The translations under genes were made by a program, and so were the position numbers. A stretch of DNA of 64,000 nucleotides from Geobacter sp. AOG1. GTDB taxonomy: Bacteria; Desulfobacterota; Desulfuromonadia; Geobacterales; Geobacteraceae. The notes beneath the pieces are model-generated. The model saw only the letters and a list, made by a program, of their open reading frames with translations, was not told the DNA's origin and ran no database searches. Shown here in pieces: positions 42,948 to 52,253 of the stretch. Location of the stretch: positions 1,748,513 through 1,812,512 of the forward strand of contig NZ_BLIZ01000001.1 in the NCBI RefSeq assembly GCF_019972315.1. The letters are read 5' to 3'. Position 1 is the stretch's first letter; each line of letters begins with the position of its first letter.

Positions 42948-43170
42948 GCCGCTTTCCTACGCCGGGATAAACCGGATCAGGTTCAAAGGGTTTCCACTTC
43001 GTGGGGAAATGCCATTTTTCCGCAATCTCTGCGTTGATCTTCGAGATCGCTTGTGCGGCGTACCTCTCAGTACGCCTCCGCGCAATCCCTTGATCGCCTT
43101 GACCTTGCGAAAAACTGACATTCCCTGGGATTTCTGTGGATCTCAGTTCTTGCGAACTCCCCCAGCTGGC
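42948..43170 (-). ncRNA. TPP riboswitch with enlarged P3a arm
   Basis: On the minus strand the aptamer has P1 GCC(A)GCT/AGCGGC, GGGGGAG leading into an AGTTC-GCAA-GAACT hairpin, the conserved CTGAGAT, then ACCCTTTGAACCTGAT, a CCGG/CCGG P4 and CGTAGGAAA, all diagnostic of the THI element. The variable arm between CTGAGA and ACCC is about 140 nt instead of a short hairpin, because a dispersed repeat sits there. It controls thiED, the four-helix-bundle gene and thiC. Confidence 0.93.
43018..43110. repeat. Dispersed ~93-bp structured repeat (copy 2)
   Basis: This is homologous to 8093-8184, inverted. It lies wholly within the variable region of the TPP riboswitch. Its central GGCGTAC/GTACGCC hairpin differs from copy 1 by compensating changes. 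Confidence 0.88.
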
Positions 43171-43313
43171 TGTCGATTGTAGCCTTGCAGACTACGGGAT
43201 TATTGCCCATAAGTCAATGGATTTTCCGGTTTTTGGCTTTACAGAGGCGGTGGATAAGTGGTAGAAAACGTGGGATCAGTATCTGTGTTGCGGGCCTCGC
43301 ACGAGAGCTTGTA

Positions 43314-43341
43314 ATTCAACATTCAAAACTCATAATTCAAC
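43314..43341 (+). repeat. Heptamer array ATTCAAC before alr
   Basis: ATTCAAC, ATTCAAA, ACTCATA and ATTCAAC occur at exact 7-base spacing, ending 11 bases before the alr start. Confidence 0.7.
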
Positions 43342-43352
43342 ACTGGATTTTT

Positions 43353-44492
43353 ATGGACAGTCGTCCCACGTTAGCAGAGATCGACCTGGCGGCACTTCGG
43401 CATAACTTCAGCCAGGTTCGCGCCACAATCCCCTCCGACTGCGGCATCCTGGCGGTGGTCAAGGCGGACGCCTACGGCCATGGCTTCATGGACATCTCCC
43501 TTGAACTGGAATCCCTTGGTGTGACAGCTTTCGGCGTGGCGTTCCTCGCCGAAGGGATACAGCTGCGCAAGAGCGGCATCGACCGGCCGATTCTCCTTCT
43601 CGGCGGCATCTACCCGGGGCAGGAGAAGAAGTGTGTCGGTTTCAACCTTTCAACCGCCCTCTTCAGCATCGAGCAGGCCCGGGCCCTCAACGAGACGGCT
43701 GGCCGGCTCTACCGCAAGGCACGGGTCCACGTGAAGATCGACACCGGCATGGGTCGGCTCGGGATTCCCGCCGCCGAGGCGGGCCCCTTTTTCCGGGAAC
43801 TCAAGGGGCTTCCCCACCTGGAACTGGAGGGGGTCATTTCCCATTTCGCCTCTGCTGACGAACTGGACGAATCCGGCTGTGATTACACCACCCGCCAGGC
43901 CGGTCTCTTCGCTGCCGCCCTTGCGGAGGCCCATGGCCAGGGGTTTACCCCCCGCTATGTGCATATCGCCAACAGCGCCGCTGTTTTCAGTCAGAAGTTC
44001 CCCTTCTGCAACCTGGTCCGCCCCGGCATCGTCCTCTATGGGGCGCTCCCCTCCGCCGATTTTGCCGGCAAGCTGGACCTCAAACCGGTGCTCAGGCTCA
44101 AAAGCCGGGTCGCCATGCTCAAGTGGGTCGATCCGGGAACGAGTATCAGCTATGCCCGGCGCTATACCGCTTCCGACCGTCGACTCATCGCCAGTGTGCC
44201 GGTGGGGTATGCCGACGGGTACAGCCGCAGCCTCACCAACCGGGGCGAAACGCTTATCCGCGGCCAACGGGCACCGGTGGTCGGGACGGTCTGTATGGAC
44301 TGGATCATGCTCGACGTGACCCACATCCCCGGTGTGGCGGTGGGGGACGACGTGACCCTCCTGGGGTGCGACGGCAACGGCAACTGCATCCACGCCGAAG
44401 AACTGGCGGAGAAGGCGGGGACCATCCCCTACGAGATCTTCTGTGGCATCAGCAAGCGGGTGCCACGTATCTATCTTAATAGCTCGCGCTGA
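43353..44492 (+). CDS. alr: Alanine racemase
   Basis: This 379-residue PLP enzyme makes D-alanine for peptidoglycan. [11 protein letters not shown] near residue 33 carries the PLP Lys; the catalytic Tyr lies in [15 protein letters not shown] ends the beta domain. Start ATG 43353 has a weak ribosome site (CTGGAT); the frame is open further upstream, but those residues do not look like Alr and run into repeat and riboswitch DNA. Confidence 0.95.
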   Translation: MDSRPTLAEIDLAALRHNFSQVRATIPSDCGILAVVKADAYGHGFMDISLELESLGVTAFGVAFLAEGIQLRKSGIDRPILLLGGIYPGQEKKCVGFNLSTALFSIEQARALNETAGRLYRKARVHVKIDTGMGRLGIPAAEAGPFFRELKGLPHLELEGVISHFASADELDESGCDYTTRQAGLFAAALAEAHGQGFTPRYVHIANSAAVFSQKFPFCNLVRPGIVLYGALPSADFAGKLDLKPVLRLKSRVAMLKWVDPGTSISYARRYTASDRRLIASVPVGYADGYSRSLTNRGETLIRGQRAPVVGTVCMDWIMLDVTHIPGVAVGDDVTLLGCDGNGNCIHAEELAEKAGTIPYEIFCGISKRVPRIYLNSSR

Positions 44493-44626
44493 AAAACGCC
44501 AATCTGCGTTGTTCCGCTTCTGCCTGCGTCGCTGCGGCGTAGCGCTGTTTATGCCCGATGTTTGGGTACTACGCCTCACTCCTCGGCCTTGCGCGCCTAG
44601 CATCTGGACATTTTTGAGCACGAGAA
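44484..44626. repeat. Dispersed palindromic element between alr and selD
   Basis: This runs from GCTCGCGCTGAAAAACGCC to TGGACATTTTTGAGC. The ends are imperfect inverted repeats (GCTgAAAAAcGcC against GCTCAAAAATGTCC). An inner TGCGGCGTAGCGC...TACTACGCC part can fold. The left edge overlaps the last codons of alr. Confidence 0.6.
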
Positions 44627-44639
44627 GGAATGCACATAT

Positions 44640-45680
44640 ATGACAAGAAACAAGATCAAACTCACCGCCATGGTGAAAGCGGCCGGTTGAGCGGCTAAAC
44701 TGGGCCCGGCGGGTCTGGAAGACGCTTTGCGGGAGGTGGAACGGTCAGTCGATCCGGCCCTGCTGGTTGGGATGGAGACTGCCGACGACGCCGGGGTCTA
44801 CCGGTTGGGGGAGAGGCTCGCCCTGGTGGAGACCGCCGACATCATCACCCCCCTGGTGGACGACCCGTTCACCTTCGGCAGGATCGCCGCGGCCAACGCG
44901 CTGTCCGATGTCTATGCCATGGGGGGGAGGCCGGTGACCGCCATGAATCTTGCCTTTTTCCCCGCCTGCTCCCTGCCACTCCATGTCCTCGGGGATATCC
45001 TGTCCGGTGGCCAGGCGGCGATGCGGGAGGCGGGGGTCTGTCTCGTGGGAGGGCATACGGTGGAGGACGACGAGCTCAAGTACGGCCTGTCCGTCACCGG
45101 TACCATCGATCCGGACCGGATCGTGCGCAACTCCACGGCCCGCCCCGGCGACCGACTCATCCTCACCAAGCCCCTGGGGACCGGCATCGTCACCACCGCC
45201 ATCAAGGCGGACCTGGCCCCGGCAGATGTAGCGGTCGAGGCGGTCCGGTGGATGACGACGCTCAACGCCGTCGCGGCGGAGATCATGCAGGAATGCGGGG
45301 CGAGCGCCGCCACCGACGTGACCGGTTTCGGCCTCATCGGCCATGCCGCCGAAATGGCCCGTGGCGCTGGTGTCACCCTCCGGCTGGAGCGCCGGCAGGT
45401 GCCGGTCATGGCCGGCGTAGCGGAACTTATGGCCGACGGACTCGTACCTGCCGGCTGTTACCGTAACCGTGACCATTACGGGGGGATGGTGACGGGGGAG
45501 GGGGGCACAGGGGATGAACTCCTGCCGCTGTTCGATCCCCAGACCTCGGGGGGACTCCTCATTGCCCTGGACCCTGCGGCCGCCGAACGTTTCCTGGCAA
45601 TGGCCACCGAACGGGGCTGCTTTGCCGTCGCCATCGGCGACGTGCTTTCCCTTGGAGACTCCCCACTTGTCATCGCCTAG
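44640..45680 (+). CDS. selD: Selenophosphate synthetase, selenocysteine-containing
   Basis: This 346-residue enzyme makes selenophosphate from selenide and ATP. The gene starts at ATG 44640 (AAGGA upstream), and codon 17 is an in-frame TGA (44688-44690) at exactly the position of the catalytic Cys/Sec in SelD (context KAAG-U-AAKLGP). A hairpin GGCCC-GGC-GGGTC lies 13-25 bases after the TGA, suitably placed for a bacterial SECIS. The remaining protein has AIR-synthase-fold motifs ([34 protein letters not shown]). A simple ORF search would truncate it at 44727. Confidence 0.93.
44703..44715 (+). promoter_or_regulatory. Candidate bacterial SECIS hairpin
   Basis: This is a 5-bp stem, GGCCC/GGGTC with one G-U pair, and a GGC loop placed 13-25 bases after the selD TGA. 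It would recruit SelB for Sec insertion. Confidence 0.55.
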
Positions 45681-46956
45681 GCGTCGCCTCGCCATCGCCA
45701 TTGACCTCGGCACTACCACCATCGCCGCCTCACTTCTGGATCCGGTAACCGGCGAGCGGCTTGCCATGACCGGCGGCCTCAACCCCCAGCGGGTCTACGG
45801 CGCCGACGTGATTGCCCGTCTTGAGGTTGCCCACGCTTCAGCCGCCAACCGGCAGAAGATGACCGCCATCGTTAACGGGACACTGGCAAATATGGTCGAG
45901 AAACTGCTCGCCGAGGCCGGCGCTGACCTCCCTGACCTGGTGGGGATTGCCATCGCCGGCAATCCGGCCATGGAGCATCTTCTCCTCGGCCTGCCGGTGG
46001 AATCTCTCGCCTTCCCCCCCTACCGACCGCTCTTTACCTCAGGCCAGGCGATCACGACCAGGGATCTCGGATGGGACGTGACGCTGCCGGTGATGGTCTT
46101 TCCCCTCCCGGGCGGTTTCGTCGGTGGCGACCTGGTGGCCTTCCTTTTCGGTGTTGAATTGGCTGGTCCCCGGGTCCCGGGTCCCGGGTCCCGAGTTTCC
46201 GGCCTCCGCCTTTCCCTCGACCTGGGGACCAACGGCGAACTTGCGCTCCAGGTGGGAGAGAAGATATTCGCCACGTCGGCGGCCGCCGGTCCCGCTTTCG
46301 AGGGGGGGGACCTGGCCTGCGGCATGGCAGCCCTGGCGGGTGCCATCCACCGGGTGGCGATCGTCGGCGACCGGCTGGAGTTGTCCGTCATCGGTGGCGG
46401 CACCCCGGCGGGAATCTGCGGCTCCGGAGTGATCGAGACCATTGCCGGACTTCTGCAGGCGGGTGTCATTGACCCCACCGGCCGGCTCCTCAACCCTGCG
46501 GAGATCCCTTCCAACCTGGCCAACCGGGTGGAAAAAGTTGCCGGCCAGTCCGCCTTCATCCTCTACCGGGATGCACGGACCACGGTCTACCTCTCCCAGG
46601 AGGATATCCGCCAGGTGCAGCTTGCCAAGGGGGCCATCCGGGCCGGCGTGGAGGTGCTCTGCGAGCGGGCCGGTATACGGTGCGATGCCGTGGAAGAGGT
46701 GATTCTGACCGGTTCCTTCGGCGCTGAACTCTCCCCCCGCTGCCTAAAAAACCTTGGAATTTTCACCGAAAACATGGTAAAAATTGCCTGCTTTGTCCGG
46801 GAGGGTGCCCTCCGGGGGGTGGAGCATGCCATCTGCGTCCCCGACGGTTTCGACCGGGTGGCACGCCTGGCGGAGTCCATCCGGGTCATCCCCCTTTCCG
46901 GCACCCCTGCCTTCGAGAAGCACTTTCTTGAACAGATGAATTTCCCCACAGCGTGA
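45667..46956 (+). CDS. ASKHA-domain corrinoid-activator-like protein without ferredoxin domain
   Basis: This 429-residue protein has an actin-like ATPase fold: [16 protein letters not shown] at the N-terminus, [12 protein letters not shown] near 85, a second phosphate motif SLDLGTNGE, and GSGVIE with VILTGSFGA late. It resembles the C-terminal part of RACo/RamA-type reductive activators of corrinoid proteins but lacks the N-terminal [2Fe-2S] domain. Start TTG 45667 overlaps the selD end by 14 bases, with GGAGA upstream, so it is coupled to selD. A heptamer repeat inserts a Pro/Gly/Arg-rich loop before SLDLGTNGE. Confidence 0.8.
   Translation: MSSPRRRLAIAIDLGTTTIAASLLDPVTGERLAMTGGLNPQRVYGADVIARLEVAHASAANRQKMTAIVNGTLANMVEKLLAEAGADLPDLVGIAIAGNPAMEHLLLGLPVESLAFPPYRPLFTSGQAITTRDLGWDVTLPVMVFPLPGGFVGGDLVAFLFGVELAGPRVPGPGSRVSGLRLSLDLGTNGELALQVGEKIFATSAAAGPAFEGGDLACGMAALAGAIHRVAIVGDRLELSVIGGGTPAGICGSGVIETIAGLLQAGVIDPTGRLLNPAEIPSNLANRVEKVAGQSAFILYRDARTTVYLSQEDIRQVQLAKGAIRAGVEVLCERAGIRCDAVEEVILTGSFGAELSPRCLKNLGIFTENMVKIACFVREGALRGVEHAICVPDGFDRVARLAESIRVIPLSGTPAFEKHFLEQMNFPTA
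46165..46198 (+). repeat. Heptamer array GGGTCCC inside a coding sequence
   Basis: GGTCCCC, GGGTCCC, GGGTCCC, GGGTCCC occur at 7-base spacing. They are translated as a Pro/Gly/Arg loop within the ASKHA protein. Confidence 0.9.
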
Positions 46957-46988
46957 TTTTCGGAAAAACGGCAACAAACTTCAACCAT

Positions 46989-47068
46989 TGAACCGCTAAG
47001 GCGCGAAGCTCGCAAAGACGGCGTCGAATCATTTTAAAACTTTGCGGTCTTTTCGTCTTGGCGGTTCA
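46989..47068. repeat. 80-bp inverted-repeat element before purH
   Basis: The outer arms TGAACCGC and GCGGTTCA and inner arms CGCAAAG and CTTTGCG are in register around an AT-rich centre. It lies in the 142-base gap upstream of purH, 30 bases before the start codon. A similar CTTTGCGGCTCTGCGACTC block appears at 63653. Confidence 0.7.
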
Positions 47069-47098
47069 GAGATTTTTTTCATGTAAGGAGATAACCAA

Positions 47099-48664
47099 AT
47101 GGCAACAATCACCCGCGCGCTCATCAGTGTTTCCGACAAGACCGGCATCGTCGACTTTTCCCGGGAGTTGTCTTCCTTCGGCGTGGAGATCCTCTCCACT
47201 GGCGGTACCGCCAAGCTGCTCCGGGAGGCGGGGCTGGCGGTTAAGGATGTCTCCGAGTTCACCGGTTTCCCCGAGATGCTGGACGGCCGGGTGAAGACCC
47301 TCCATCCCAAGGTCCACGGCGGTCTCCTCGGCATGCGGGGCAACCCGGAGCATGTGGCGACCATGAAGGCCCATGGCATCGAGCCGATCGACATGGTGGT
47401 GGTGAACCTCTACCCCTTCGAGGCGACGGTTGCCAAGCTCGGCTGCACCCTGGAGGATGCCATCGAGAACATCGACATCGGCGGCCCGACCATGCTCCGC
47501 TCGGCAGCCAAGAATAATGCCGACGTGACCGTAATCGTGGACCACAACGACTACGGTCTGGTGCTGGACGAGATGAAAAGCTCCGGTGGCGCGATGGCGC
47601 CGGCAACCAACTTCCGTCTGGCAGTGAAGGTCTACCAGCATACCGCCGCCTACGACGGGGCCATCTCCAACTGGCTGGGGAAAAAGCTCGGCGAAGAGGA
47701 TGCAGCGTTCCCGCCGACCCTCACCTTCCAGTTCAGAAAGGCCCAGGGAATGCGCTACGGCGAGAACCCCCACCAGTCTGCTGCCTTTTACGTGGAACGT
47801 GATGTGAAGGAGGCCTCGGTGGCCACTGCCCGCCAGTTGCAGGGGAAGGAGCTTTCCTACAACAACATTGGCGATACCGATGCTGCTTTGGAATGCGTCA
47901 AGCAGTTCAGCGAAGGGCCGGCCTGCGTTATCGTCAAGCATGCCAACCCTTGCGGGGTGGCCATCGGTGCGACGCTCCTGGAGGCCTATGACCGCGCCCA
48001 CAAGACCGATCCCGAATCGGCCTTTGGGGGGATCATCGCCTTCAACGGCGAACTGGACGAGGCGACGGCCCGGGCCATCGTGGAGCGCCAGTTCGTGGAG
48101 GTGATCATTGCACCGAAGGTTTCCGCCGCGGCCAGCGAGATCGTGGCGGCCAAGAAGAATGTACGGCTCCTGGAGTGCGGCCAATGGTCGACCGAGCCGG
48201 GACAGCGTCTCGACATGAAGCGGGTCAACGGTGGCCTCCTGGTCCAGGATACCGATCTTTCCCTGTACAGCGACCTGAAGGTAGTGACCAAACGGCAGCC
48301 AACGGAGAAGGAGATGATCGACCTCCTCTTCACCTGGCGGGTGGCCAAATTCGTCAAGTCCAACGCCATCGTCTACGGCAGGGACGGGATGACCATCGGC
48401 GTCGGGGCCGGTCAGATGAGCCGGGTCAACTCGGCACGCATTGCCGCCATCAAGGCGGAGAATGCGGGGCTTGAGGTAACGGGAGCGGTTATGGCCTCCG
48501 ACGCCTTCTTCCCGTTCCGGGACGGTCTGGACAATGCGGCGGCTGCGGGGATCACTGCGGTCATCCAGCCGGGGGGGAGCATGCGGGACGCGGAGGTCAT
48601 CGCCGCCGCCGACGAGCACAATATCGCCATGGTCTTTACGGCCATGCGTCATTTCCGGCACTGA
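47099..48664 (+). CDS. purH: Bifunctional AICAR transformylase / IMP cyclohydrolase
   Basis: This 521-residue enzyme performs the last two steps of de novo IMP synthesis. The N-terminal MGS-like cyclohydrolase domain ([36 protein letters not shown]) and the C-terminal transformylase domain ([19 protein letters not shown]) are complete. AAGGAG precedes the ATG. Confidence 0.97.
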   Translation: MATITRALISVSDKTGIVDFSRELSSFGVEILSTGGTAKLLREAGLAVKDVSEFTGFPEMLDGRVKTLHPKVHGGLLGMRGNPEHVATMKAHGIEPIDMVVVNLYPFEATVAKLGCTLEDAIENIDIGGPTMLRSAAKNNADVTVIVDHNDYGLVLDEMKSSGGAMAPATNFRLAVKVYQHTAAYDGAISNWLGKKLGEEDAAFPPTLTFQFRKAQGMRYGENPHQSAAFYVERDVKEASVATARQLQGKELSYNNIGDTDAALECVKQFSEGPACVIVKHANPCGVAIGATLLEAYDRAHKTDPESAFGGIIAFNGELDEATARAIVERQFVEVIIAPKVSAAASEIVAAKKNVRLLECGQWSTEPGQRLDMKRVNGGLLVQDTDLSLYSDLKVVTKRQPTEKEMIDLLFTWRVAKFVKSNAIVYGRDGMTIGVGAGQMSRVNSARIAAIKAENAGLEVTGAVMASDAFFPFRDGLDNAAAAGITAVIQPGGSMRDAEVIAAADEHNIAMVFTAMRHFRH

Positions 48665-48681
48665 CGGCGATACGTCAGACG

Positions 48682-50664
48682 ATGCGCGGTACTGCTGAAG
48701 GGGCACCCGGCCTGAAAACCCGTTTACGTGACCATTTGCCGCCGGTCCTTCTCCTGGTGGCGGTTACATTTGCCATCTATGGCCGGATTCTGGGGCACGA
48801 ATTCCTCATCAACTGGGACGACAACCTCTACGTAACGGAAAACGAGACGGTGCGGGGTTTCTCCTGGCCCCATCTACGGGACGCTTTCAGCCATTTCTAC
48901 GTCGGCAATTATGCGCCGGTGCAGATGCTTTCCTACATGCTGGATTATACCCTCTGGGGACTGCGGCCGGCAGGCTTTCTGCTGACCAACATCGTCTGCC
49001 ACCTGACCAGCGGGGTCGTCTTTTATTTGTTACTGTTGCGGTTGCACGGCAGCAAGCTGGTGGCCATACTGGCTGCCTTCGTTTTCCTCTGCCATCCGGT
49101 CCAGGTGGAGTCGGTTGCCTGGGTCTCCCAGCGGAAGAACCTGCTGGCGATGGTCTTTTTTCTGGTATCCCTGTATGGGTATGCGGTCTACCGGGAACGG
49201 GAGCCGGCGGGTGGGCGGCCTGCCTATGGATGGTCGCTCGGAGCCTTTGTCCTGGCGCTGTTGGCCAAGTCGATCGCCGTCATCCTGCCGCCCCTCCTGG
49301 TGATCTACGATCGGTGCTGTTTCAAGAGCGGCCAGCAACGGGGCTGGTTCGACAAGATCCCCTACTTGGTGGCAGCGGTTGCCGTGGCGGTGCTCGCGCT
49401 CGTCAGCCAGGATCCGGCCTTGCGGTCCGGTGGAGGACGTGCCGGCTACCCCGGCGGTACTCCTTTGGCAACACTCTTTACCATGCTGCCGGTACTGGGG
49501 CACTACCTGCTGTTGCTGGTCTGGCCCGCCGATCTGAGTGCCATCTACAATCCGCAGATACGCACCAGTGTGGATATGACGGTCTTTCTGGCGGTTGGAT
49601 TTCTGGTGATTCTGGCGACCGGAGGAATCTATCTCTACCGTCGTCACCGGCGAGCTTTTTTCTGGTATGCCCTGTTTTTTCTCGGGCTGGTGCCCGTTTC
49701 CCAGGTCGTGCCGCTCGTAACGCTCATGAATGACCGCTACCTCTATTTCCCCCTCCTCGGAGCAGGAGCTCTGGTGGGACTGGGAGTTGCCGGGCTGTCG
49801 ACACGTGTGGGGGAGGTGGGGCGAAAGGCTCTCCTGGTCGGCTGCTGCCTTGTTCTTGTCAGTATGTCGTTCCTCTCCTGGCAGCGGGCCGGGGTCTGGC
49901 GGAATTCCCTCACCCTCTGGGAAGACTCGGCGGCCAAAACCCCCGAAAAGCCCGGCTCCTGGAACGGGCTGGCGCAGGCCCTGCTCCGTAACGGCAAGTC
50001 TAATGAGGCAATGGCAGTTTTCCGCCGGGCACTGGCTATCGATCCGAACAATGCCGAGGCGTGGAGTGGCGTCGGCGAAATCCTGCAGCGTGCCGGCCGG
50101 CTTGATGAGGCCCTGGCGGCCTACGAGAGGGGAATAGCTGCCGACTCCGACGATCCGACCATCCTCAACAATCTCGGCATTCTCCTGATGGACCGGGGAG
50201 ACCTGTCGCGGTCCCGGGAGTATCTGGAACGGCTGGTCAGGAGTTACCCGAACAACGCCCCGGGCCATTATAACCTGGGGAACAACTACCACCTTGCCGA
50301 CATGCCCGAAAAGGCTGCCCAAGAGTATATGACGGCCCTGCAACTGCAGCCGAGGTATGGAAAGGCGTTGGCTGCCCTGCTCAACCTCAGCCTGAAACAG
50401 CACCAGTTCGCAGAAGCCCGACGTTATTACGGTGAACTGGCGAGGGTGGGGGAGGTCGACGCCGATGCGGAATACGATATGGCTTGCGTCGAGGCGTTGG
50501 CTGAACAACTGGCGGCAGCCCTCGCTCACCTGGAGGCGGCCCTGCAACAGGGGTATCGGGACTGGGCCAACCTGTCGACTGATCCTGACCTGGCGCGTCT
50601 GAGAAGCCTCCCCGAGTACCGGAAGTTGGTTGCTCGTTACCTGGGAACACCCGATGGGACGTAG
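48682..50664 (+). CDS. TMTC-like membrane glycosyltransferase with TPR tail
   Basis: This 660-residue protein has about ten hydrophobic spans in residues 20-405 and a GT-C-like luminal start (INWDDNLYV, acidic DD typical of O-mannosyltransferase-type enzymes). It then carries 4-5 TPR repeats (about 430-600; ALAIDPNNAEAWSGVGEI, LGILLMDRGDLSRSREYLE). The arrangement is like TMTC-type protein O-mannosyltransferases and many unassigned bacterial homologues. It sits 18 bases after purH in the pur cluster but has no role in purines. Confidence 0.8.
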   Translation: MRGTAEGAPGLKTRLRDHLPPVLLLVAVTFAIYGRILGHEFLINWDDNLYVTENETVRGFSWPHLRDAFSHFYVGNYAPVQMLSYMLDYTLWGLRPAGFLLTNIVCHLTSGVVFYLLLLRLHGSKLVAILAAFVFLCHPVQVESVAWVSQRKNLLAMVFFLVSLYGYAVYREREPAGGRPAYGWSLGAFVLALLAKSIAVILPPLLVIYDRCCFKSGQQRGWFDKIPYLVAAVAVAVLALVSQDPALRSGGGRAGYPGGTPLATLFTMLPVLGHYLLLLVWPADLSAIYNPQIRTSVDMTVFLAVGFLVILATGGIYLYRRHRRAFFWYALFFLGLVPVSQVVPLVTLMNDRYLYFPLLGAGALVGLGVAGLSTRVGEVGRKALLVGCCLVLVSMSFLSWQRAGVWRNSLTLWEDSAAKTPEKPGSWNGLAQALLRNGKSNEAMAVFRRALAIDPNNAEAWSGVGEILQRAGRLDEALAAYERGIAADSDDPTILNNLGILLMDRGDLSRSREYLERLVRSYPNNAPGHYNLGNNYHLADMPEKAAQEYMTALQLQPRYGKALAALLNLSLKQHQFAEARRYYGELARVGEVDADAEYDMACVEALAEQLAAALAHLEAALQQGYRDWANLSTDPDLARLRSLPEYRKLVARYLGTPDGT

Positions 50665-50748
50665 GTTGTCCTCGATGCCGACACACCCGGTTATTGCCGG
50701 ACGAATAGCCGGGCATAGCGTAAAAGTAAAGAAAGGTAGGGAGATGAT

Positions 50749-52026
50749 ATGAAAATTCTGGTAATCGGCGGCGGCGGGCGGGAGCATGCCCTAGTCTGGA
50801 AAATAGCCCAATCCCCCCTGGTGGAGAAAGTCTACTGCGCGCCAGGGAACCCCGGTATCGGCCAGCTGGCGGAAAATGTCGCCATCGGGGTGGACGACCT
50901 ACCGCAGCTTCTGGCCTTCGCCCGCAAGGAAAATATCGACCTGACGGTCGTCGGTCCGGAACTCCCCCTCTCCCTCGGGATCGTGGACCTGTTCGAGGAG
51001 TACGGTCTGAAGATATTCGGCGCCCGGCGCAATGCGGCGCTGATCGAGGCGAGCAAGGCCTTTTCCAAGGACCTGATGAAAAAATACCATGTCCCCACCG
51101 CCGCCTATGAAGTATTCACCGAGGTTGAGCCTGCGATCGCCTTCATTGACAGGCTCGGCGTCCCCATCGTCATCAAGGCCGACGGACTGGCTGCGGGCAA
51201 GGGTGTTATCATCGCCCAGACCAGGGACGAAGCGGTCGAGGCGGTCACCGACATGCTGTCGGGGAATGCCTTCGGCGAGGCCGGTTCCCGCGTGGTGGTC
51301 GAGGAGTTCCTGAAGGGTGAAGAAGCGTCGTTCCTTGCCTTCACCGACGGGAAGAACATCATCCCCCTGGCGAGCGCCCAGGACCACAAGGCGGTCTTCG
51401 ACGGGGATACCGGCCCCAACACTGGTGGCATGGGTGCCTATTCGCCGGCGCCGGTAGTGACACCGGCCATTCACGAGAAGGCAATGGCTGAAGTCATGCG
51501 CCGCACCGTGGACGGTATGGCGGCAGAGGGGCGCCCCTATCGCGGGGTCCTCTACGCCGGCCTGATGATCGACGGTGACCAGGTGAAGACCCTGGAATTC
51601 AACGCCCGGTTCGGCGACCCGGAATGCCAGCCGCTCCTGATGCGGATGAAATCGGATATCGTGCCGATCCTTCTGGCAGTTGCGGAGGGGGACATCAGCC
51701 GGGTTGCGATCGAATGGCACGACCAGGCAGCGGTATGTGTTGTGATGGCGAGTGGCGGGTATCCGGGGGAGTATCGCAAAGGGGATGCCATCCTGGGGTT
51801 GGACGCGGCGGCGAATATCCCGGATGTGGTGGTGTTCCACGCCGGCACGGCGCTCAGGGGAGAAGAAACGGTTACCAGCGGCGGTCGGGTCCTCGGTGTC
51901 ACTGCATTGGGGGGAACGGTGCGGGAAGCGATCGATCGCGCCTATCAAGGTGTCGCCGCCATCAGCTGGGACGGGGTGCACTATCGCAGGGATATCGGGA
52001 GTAAGGCGTTAGGCCGGGACTCGTAA
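50749..52026 (+). CDS. purD: Phosphoribosylamine-glycine ligase
   Basis: This 425-residue ATP-grasp enzyme joins glycine to phosphoribosylamine in purine synthesis. The N-terminal VIGGGGREHAL, ATP-grasp KADGLAAGKGV, the GPNTGGMGAYSPAP region and EFNARFGDPE metal-binding motif are present. RBS GGGAGA. Its last bases run into a GGGACTCG heptamer-like array. Confidence 0.97.
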   Translation: MKILVIGGGGREHALVWKIAQSPLVEKVYCAPGNPGIGQLAENVAIGVDDLPQLLAFARKENIDLTVVGPELPLSLGIVDLFEEYGLKIFGARRNAALIEASKAFSKDLMKKYHVPTAAYEVFTEVEPAIAFIDRLGVPIVIKADGLAAGKGVIIAQTRDEAVEAVTDMLSGNAFGEAGSRVVVEEFLKGEEASFLAFTDGKNIIPLASAQDHKAVFDGDTGPNTGGMGAYSPAPVVTPAIHEKAMAEVMRRTVDGMAAEGRPYRGVLYAGLMIDGDQVKTLEFNARFGDPECQPLLMRMKSDIVPILLAVAEGDISRVAIEWHDQAAVCVVMASGGYPGEYRKGDAILGLDAAANIPDVVVFHAGTALRGEETVTSGGRVLGVTALGGTVREAIDRAYQGVAAISWDGVHYRRDIGSKALGRDS

Positions 52027-52231
52027 AGCCGGGACTCGGGAACCGTAAACTCGACGGGACTCGTGATCCGGGACTCGGTACTCGTAAAAACTTAAACCGG
52101 GACCTGGGATCCGGGGCTCATAACAACAACATCTGAATAAGTGACCATTTAACGGTAACGGATTACGCTTCCCGAACCCCGGAATATCGGTGTTGGTTTT
52201 ACGAGTCCCGAGTCCCGGATCACGAGTCCCG
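52016..52231. repeat. Heptamer-built long inverted repeat between purD and purE
   Basis: The left arm 52055-52091 (GGGACTCG/GTGATCC/GGGACTCG/GTACTCG units) is complementary to the right arm 52196-52231 (GTTTTACGAGTCCCGAG...GGATCACGAGTCCCG), a near-perfect ~36-bp stem around a ~104-base loop. Units recur at 7-base spacing in both arms, and the array also covers the last purD codons. It would form a strong RNA hairpin just before the purE ribosome binding site. Confidence 0.88.
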
Positions 52232-52253
52232 GCCTTATAAAAGGAGTGTATAA

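Noticed and set aside
41420-42970. 516-codon plus-strand frame opposite thiED
   Set aside because: It is a shadow of the well-conserved thiamine fusion gene, and it also runs into the TPP riboswitch.
44727-45680. Shorter selD starting at TTG 44727
   Set aside because: It would lose the ATP-binding N-terminus and the catalytic residue; the in-frame TGA with an upstream ATG and ribosome site explains the gene better.
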